Assembly: GCA_029781465.1 (NCBI GenBank) | Contig: JAKOWQ010000271.1 | Span: forward strand, 1-9,697 | Direction of reading: 5' to 3' | Length of the DNA: 9,697 nt | Source of the DNA: Pseudomonadota bacterium | GTDB taxonomy: Bacteria; Pseudomonadota; Alphaproteobacteria; Sphingomonadales; Sphingomonadaceae | Shown: positions 6,569-9,697 of the stretch, piece by piece | Layout of the letters: every line of letters begins with the position of its first letter | Position numbering within the stretch: position 1 is the first letter of the stretch | Made by a program: the position numbers and the translations under genes | The notes under the pieces: generated by a model | Databases searched by the model: none | Seen by the model: only the letters and a program-made list of their open reading frames with translations | Told to the model about the DNA's origin: nothing

Positions 6569-7135
6569 GTGCGGCTTCCCGCGCCCCGGATCGCTCCCGT
6601 CACCGAGGCGGAACTCGATCCGGCGGCGCGGGAAGCGCTCGCCGCGCTGCCCGAGCGCACCCGCGGCTTCCATATTTTCCGGACCATGGCCCGCGCGCCC
6701 GATGCGCTGCGCGCTTTCCTTGCGTGGGGCAATTATGTGCTGTCGCGCGAAAACAGCCTCAGCCCGCGCCAGCGCGAGCTGGCAATCCTGCGTACCGGTT
6801 ATCTGTGCAAGTCCGGCTATGAGTGGGCCCAGCACTGTGTGATCGGGCTGGGCTCAGGCATCGCCGAAGGCGAGTTCGCCGCGATCAAGGCCGGGCCGGA
6901 TGCGCCGCACTGGGCGCCGCTCGAGGCTGCCATGCTGCGGGCCTGCGACGAGCTGGTAAGGGATCATTTCATCACCACGCCCACCTGGCAGGCACTTGCC
7001 GGGCTCGGTGAGCGGGGGCGCATGGACCTGGTCTACACTGTCGGCCAGTACACCCAGGTTTCGATGCTGCTCAATTCGTTCGGGGTACAGCTCGATCCCG
7101 GGCTTGCACCCGACCCCGATCTGGCAACCGGCTGA
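6569..7135 (+). CDS. Carboxymuconolactone decarboxylase family protein
   Basis: This 188-aa helical protein belongs to the CMD/AhpD-like superfamily. The core is SPRQRELAILRTGYLCKSGY, with Glu70, continuing into YEWAQHC with His89, then a stretch typical of the family (VIGLGSGIAEGEF). Aligning His89 with the AhpD proton-relay histidine puts Ser82 and Glu85 at the two redox cysteines. It therefore lacks the CXXC pair and should not act as a thiol peroxidase; Cys80 and Cys90 flank the site instead. I chose the GTG at 6569, 2 nt after the thiolase stop, because the residues from there (RLPAPRIAPVTEAELDP) match the usual start of such proteins. The longer frame from 6518 would overlap the thiolase end with Arg-rich sequence. 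The ribosome-binding site is weak, so coupling to thiolase translation is likely. The substrate is unknown. Confidence 0.88.
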   Translation: MRLPAPRIAPVTEAELDPAAREALAALPERTRGFHIFRTMARAPDALRAFLAWGNYVLSRENSLSPRQRELAILRTGYLCKSGYEWAQHCVIGLGSGIAEGEFAAIKAGPDAPHWAPLEAAMLRACDELVRDHFITTPTWQALAGLGERGRMDLVYTVGQYTQVSMLLNSFGVQLDPGLAPDPDLATG

Positions 7136-7148
7136 ACCGGCGCGGCGC

Positions 7149-7167
7149 GGCGGATTCCGTCTCCGCC
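7149..7167. terminator. Possible hairpin in the convergent gap
   Basis: The 52-bp gap between the convergent operon end and phaZ end contains GGCGGA (7149-7154), a 7-nt loop and TCCGCC (7162-7167), a perfect 6-bp GC-rich stem. There is no T-run on either side, so it is not a canonical intrinsic terminator. It could still serve both directions in a GC-rich genome, or be a chance repeat. Confidence 0.3.
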
Positions 7168-7187
7168 CGAACCGCCATTTCCGATGC

Positions 7188-8432
7188 TCAGGCCACAACC
7201 TTCAGCTTCGCCCGGTCGTGCCTGGCGATCCAGTCTTCCAGTACCGGGGCAATCCGCTCGCGCCACTTCGAACCGTTGAAGATCCCGTAGTGCCCAACCT
7301 CGGGCGCCAGCAGGTACTTCTTCTTCTTCTCGGCAAGGCCGGTCGCCAGGTGCAGCGCGGCCTTGGTCTGGCCAACGCCCGAGATGTCGTCCCGCTCGCC
7401 TTCGACCGCCAGCAGCGCGGTGTCGGTGATCGCGCCAAGATCGATCCGCTTGCCGCGATGGACAAAGGTGCCGTTGGCCAGAGCGTGCTTCTGAAACACC
7501 TCCTCCACGGTCTGGAGGTAGAAATCGGCGTTGAGATCGCACACCGCGCGGTATTCGTCGTAGAAGGTCTTGGTGGCTTCGGCGCTTTCTCCGTCGCCTT
7601 CGACCATGTGCTTGAACATGTGATAGTGGCTGAGCATGTGGTTGCCCAGGTTCATGCTCATGAATCCGGCAAGTTGCATAAAGCCAGGATAGACCTGACG
7701 CCCCGCACCCGGATATTGCAGCGGCACGGTGGCGATCACCGTGTGCTTGAACCACTCGATCGGGCGCTGCATCGCCAGGTCGTTGACCGTCGTTGGCGCC
7801 TCGCGGGTGTCGATCGGTCCGCCCATCATGGTCAGCGTCAGCGGGCGGCAGGGATGCTTGTCGCCGTTCATTATCGCCGCGGCGGCAAAGGCCGGAACCG
7901 AAGGCTGGCACACCGCCAGCATGTGCGCGCCCGGGCCGATGTGTTCAAGAAAGCCGATTACATAGTCGATATAATCGTCAAGATCGAAGCTGCCCTCGCT
8001 CAGCGGCACCATCTTGGCGTCGGCCCAATCGGTGACGTAAACCTCGCAGCCTTCCAGCATGCGCGCCACCGTGCCGCGCAGCAGCGTGGCATAGTGCCCG
8101 CTCATCGGCGCGACGATCAGCAGGCGCGGGGCATTGGCAGGCAGGCCCGGATGGGTGAAGCGCAGCAGATTGCCCCAGGGGCGATGAACCACGATCGCCT
8201 CGGTCACCGGCTGGTCGATCCCGTCAACGGGAACGGTCTCGATATCGAACGCGGGCTTGCCATAGGCCGCCGATGCGTGAGCGAACACCTCGAGCGCGGA
8301 CGACATCACCGGGGTAAGCCCGCTCATGCCCATCGGCATTTCAAAGCGGTTGAGCATTTGCGCCCCGATCGAGGCCCAGGTGCTGGCGGCATTGAACCAG
8401 GAACGGTTCAGTTCATAGGCGGCGTAAAGCAA
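7188..8432 (-). CDS. phaZ: Intracellular polyhydroxyalkanoate depolymerase
   Basis: This 414-aa protein matches the intracellular PHB depolymerase family (TIGR01849-like) in length and throughout. It hydrolyses stored, amorphous PHA granules to hydroxyacid oligomers in the cytoplasm. The fold is alpha/beta hydrolase with a cysteine nucleophile: Cys175 in AVCQPSVP corresponds to the catalytic Cys of the Ralstonia PhaZa1 type. Probable partners are the acidic residues of VEGERDDISG and the His of VGHYGIFNGSKW near the C-terminus. There is no signal peptide, as expected. I chose the TTG at 8430-8432, giving the family-typical LYAAYELNRSW start, with AGGGG (8442-8446) 9 nt upstream. An ATG at 8666 is in frame, but its extra 78 residues are unrelated to the family and would read through the operator-like repeats and the start of the divergent gene. 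It is convergent with the acyl-CoA operon and divergent from an ABC exporter. Confidence 0.93.
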   Translation of the reverse strand: MLYAAYELNRSWFNAASTWASIGAQMLNRFEMPMGMSGLTPVMSSALEVFAHASAAYGKPAFDIETVPVDGIDQPVTEAIVVHRPWGNLLRFTHPGLPANAPRLLIVAPMSGHYATLLRGTVARMLEGCEVYVTDWADAKMVPLSEGSFDLDDYIDYVIGFLEHIGPGAHMLAVCQPSVPAFAAAAIMNGDKHPCRPLTLTMMGGPIDTREAPTTVNDLAMQRPIEWFKHTVIATVPLQYPGAGRQVYPGFMQLAGFMSMNLGNHMLSHYHMFKHMVEGDGESAEATKTFYDEYRAVCDLNADFYLQTVEEVFQKHALANGTFVHRGKRIDLGAITDTALLAVEGERDDISGVGQTKAALHLATGLAEKKKKYLLAPEVGHYGIFNGSKWRERIAPVLEDWIARHDRAKLKVVA

Positions 8433-8441
8433 CGTTTCGTT

Positions 8442-8446
8442 CCCCT
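8442..8446 (-). promoter_or_regulatory. Ribosome-binding site supporting the TTG start of phaZ
   Basis: AGGGG on the minus strand lies 9 nt upstream of the TTG at 8430-8432. No ATG or GTG in the vicinity gives the family-typical N-terminus, so this site decides the start. Confidence 0.5.
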
Positions 8447-8498
8447 GCAGCCCGGCTGAGGCCGGATTCTTGCGCGCATCGTGACGGCCTTTGTTCGA

Positions 8499-8534
8499 TT
8501 GTGCAATGCACAAATTGCCATTGCAGTGCACAAA
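8499..8534. promoter_or_regulatory. Tandem TGCN3GCA operator-like repeats, candidate PhaR site
   Basis: Two TGCN3GCA elements (8502-8510, TGCAATGCA; 8522-8530, TGCAGTGCA) start exactly 20 bp apart, about two helical turns. The first lies in a perfect 15-bp palindrome, TTGTGCAATGCACAA (8499-8513). The two 13-mers TGCARTGCACAAA (8502-8514 and 8522-8534) differ at one base. PhaR of Paracoccus and relatives is known to bind TGC-rich inverted repeats of the CTGCN3-4GCAG type, and the location beside phaZ fits. A further palindrome GCAATTGC follows at 8541-8548. Which of the two divergent genes is controlled is not resolved. Confidence 0.55.
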
Positions 8535-8569
8535 GGGAATGCAATTGCCGCTTACGCGGGGCGATCTGT

Positions 8570-8576
8570 GTGCTAG
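8570..8576 (+). promoter_or_regulatory. GTGCTAG element, possible -10 region of the ABC exporter gene
   Basis: GTGCTAG ends 11 nt before the ATG at 8588, the same distance as GTCCTAG before the glycosyltransferase and close to the identical GTGCTAG (3292-3298) before the small gene. The best -35 candidate, TTGCCG (8545-8550), is 19-20 nt away, which is long. No clear Shine-Dalgarno sequence is present. Confidence 0.3.
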
Positions 8577-8587
8577 GGCGCTGCCCC

Positions 8588-9697
8588 ATGAGTTCCCCGA
8601 CCGATCGCGCAGAATCCGCGCCGCAAAGCGAAACACCCGCCAGCCCGCCGCCTCCGGCCCGTACACTCGGGCCTCTGCGGATGATCTGGCGCGAAACTGC
8701 CAAATACCCGCGCCAGGTGGCGATCGCGCTGGTGGCGCTGGCGACTACTTCAAGCGCGACCATGGCGATTCCCGACCGTTTCCGGGTGATCGTCGATGAA
8801 GGGTTCGGCCCCGGCGCCAGCCTCAATACGATCAACCACGTATTCCGCTATCTGATCATGATCGTGGCGATCCTGGGGATTGCCACCGCGATCCGGTTCT
8901 ATTTCGTCTCCTGGCTGGGCGAGCGGGTGATCGGCAATATCCGCTACAACGTGCAGTCCAACCTGTTGCGGTTGCCGCCGAGTTTCTTCGAAGCCAACAG
9001 TCCCAAGGAAATCTCCTCGCGGATGACCGCCGATACCGCGATTATCGAGCAGGTGGTGGGAACCACGGTGTCGATCGCGCTGCGCAATTCGCTCACTGCG
9101 ATGATCGGGATCGGCTATCTGTTCTACCTTGCGCCCAAGCTGACAGCCGGGTTGCTGCTGGGCATTCCGCTGGTCGTGGTGCCGATCACCTGGTTCGGGC
9201 GTCGGCTGCGCAACGTTTCGCGCACCAGCCAGGACCGGGTCGCCGATATCGGCGCGCGCACCACCGAGGTGCTGGGCGCGATGCGCGTGGTCCAGGCTTT
9301 CAACCAGGAAGACCATGAACGCGCGGTCTTCTCCGGCTTTGTGGAGCAGACCTTCGCCACCGCGCGGCGCCGGATCCGGATCCGCGCGGCAATGACCTCG
9401 CTGGTCATCATCCTGGTGATGGGCGGGATCGTGATGCTGATGTGGGAAGGGGCGATCTCGGTCTCCGAAGGCAAGCTTTCGGGCGGGGTGATCGCCGGTT
9501 TCGTGCTGGCCGGGGGGCTGGTAGCCGGATCGTTCGGCGCTTTGACCGAGGTTTACGGCGATCTGCTGCGCGGCGCCGGGGCGGCCAGCCGCCTGGCCGA
9601 ACTGCTCGAGGAAAAGCCCGCCATCGCTCCGCCCGCCCGGCCGCTGGCCCTGCCCAGTCCGGCGCGCGGCAAGCTGGCGTTCGAGCAAGTCAATTTC
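8588..9697 (+). CDS. MsbA-like ABC exporter, transmembrane/permease half (partial, ATPase domain outside window)
   Basis: The 370 codons present give a Ser/Pro-rich leader (about 1-27) and then a type-I exporter transmembrane domain. Hydrophobic segments lie near 43-61, 87-108, 159-181, 185-203, 268-288 and 299-320. Family features include GERVIGNIRYNVQSNLLRLP with the following FFE coupling region (residues 111-134), the TTEVLGAMRVVQAFNQED segment (225-242), and GAASRLAELLEEKP (331-344), the usual linker to the nucleotide-binding domain. The last residues, KLAFEQVNF, are the first strand of that domain, so Walker A, signature and Walker B motifs should lie just past the end. It probably works as a homodimer exporting a lipid or other amphiphile across the inner membrane. 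The substrate is unknown. The ATG has no strong ribosome-binding site, and the gap upstream carries operator-like repeats shared with phaZ. Confidence 0.9.
   Translation, partial: MSSPTDRAESAPQSETPASPPPPARTLGPLRMIWRETAKYPRQVAIALVALATTSSATMAIPDRFRVIVDEGFGPGASLNTINHVFRYLIMIVAILGIATAIRFYFVSWLGERVIGNIRYNVQSNLLRLPPSFFEANSPKEISSRMTADTAIIEQVVGTTVSIALRNSLTAMIGIGYLFYLAPKLTAGLLLGIPLVVVPITWFGRRLRNVSRTSQDRVADIGARTTEVLGAMRVVQAFNQEDHERAVFSGFVEQTFATARRRIRIRAAMTSLVIILVMGGIVMLMWEGAISVSEGKLSGGVIAGFVLAGGLVAGSFGALTEVYGDLLRGAGAASRLAELLEEKPAIAPPARPLALPSPARGKLAFEQVNF

Noticed and set aside
6996..8459. 487-codon plus-strand open frame opposite phaZ
   Set aside because: It overlaps the end of the CMD gene in another frame and shows no domain, while PhaZ on the other strand is full length and canonical.
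8433..8666. N-terminal extension of PhaZ to the ATG at 8666
   Set aside because: It would encode 78 residues foreign to the family, cover the tandem operator-like repeats and overlap the start of the divergent exporter gene. The TTG at 8432 gives the family-typical N-terminus with a ribosome site.
8750..9688. 312-codon minus-strand open frame opposite the ABC exporter
   Set aside because: The product is rich in Gln, His, Asp and Arg with no motif; the exporter transmembrane domain on the plus strand is unambiguous.

Overview
The window is GC-rich, tightly packed bacterial DNA. Its gene content points to an alphaproteobacterium of the order Sphingomonadales (Novosphingobium, Erythrobacter or similar). 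The reasons are the exosortase A-type glycosyltransferase plus O-glycosylation ligase pair, the intracellular PhaZ-type depolymerase, the frequent non-ATG starts and the codon use. The genus assignment is inference. I find eight protein genes (two cut by the window ends) and one probable small gene; no tRNA, rRNA, CRISPR array, insertion sequence or prophage is visible.

Region 1 (1-4836) looks like the edge of an exosortase A (XrtA/EpsH) envelope-polysaccharide or protein-sorting locus. On the minus strand is a glycosyltransferase (2014-3243). It is followed 51 nt later by a GTG-started, double-membrane-anchored protein with a very long Pro/Ala-rich tail that leaves the window on the left (1-1962). 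Divergent from them, on the plus strand, a 51-aa single-span protein (3312-3467) overlaps the GTG start of a polytopic O-antigen-ligase-like protein (3460-4836). The 68-bp divergent gap carries two back-to-back candidate promoters. The exosortase itself is not in the window.

Region 2 (4883-7135, plus) is a compact acyl-CoA operon: MaoC-type (R)-hydratase, thiolase, and a carboxymuconolactone-decarboxylase-family protein starting 2 nt after the thiolase stop. Region 3 (7188-8432, minus) is an intracellular polyhydroxyalkanoate depolymerase (PhaZ family) with a TTG start, convergent with region 2. Thiolase, (R)-specific hydratase and PhaZ side by side suggest a link to PHA or short-chain acyl-CoA turnover.

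Region 4 (8588-9697, plus) is the transmembrane half of an MsbA-like ABC exporter, truncated by the window end before its ATPase domain. The 155-bp gap between phaZ and this gene holds two TGCN3GCA inverted repeats exactly 20 bp apart, which resemble sites for the PHA regulator PhaR. A second non-coding signal is that the tetranucleotide CTAG occurs only five times in 9.7 kb, and every copy lies in a gap just upstream of a gene start.
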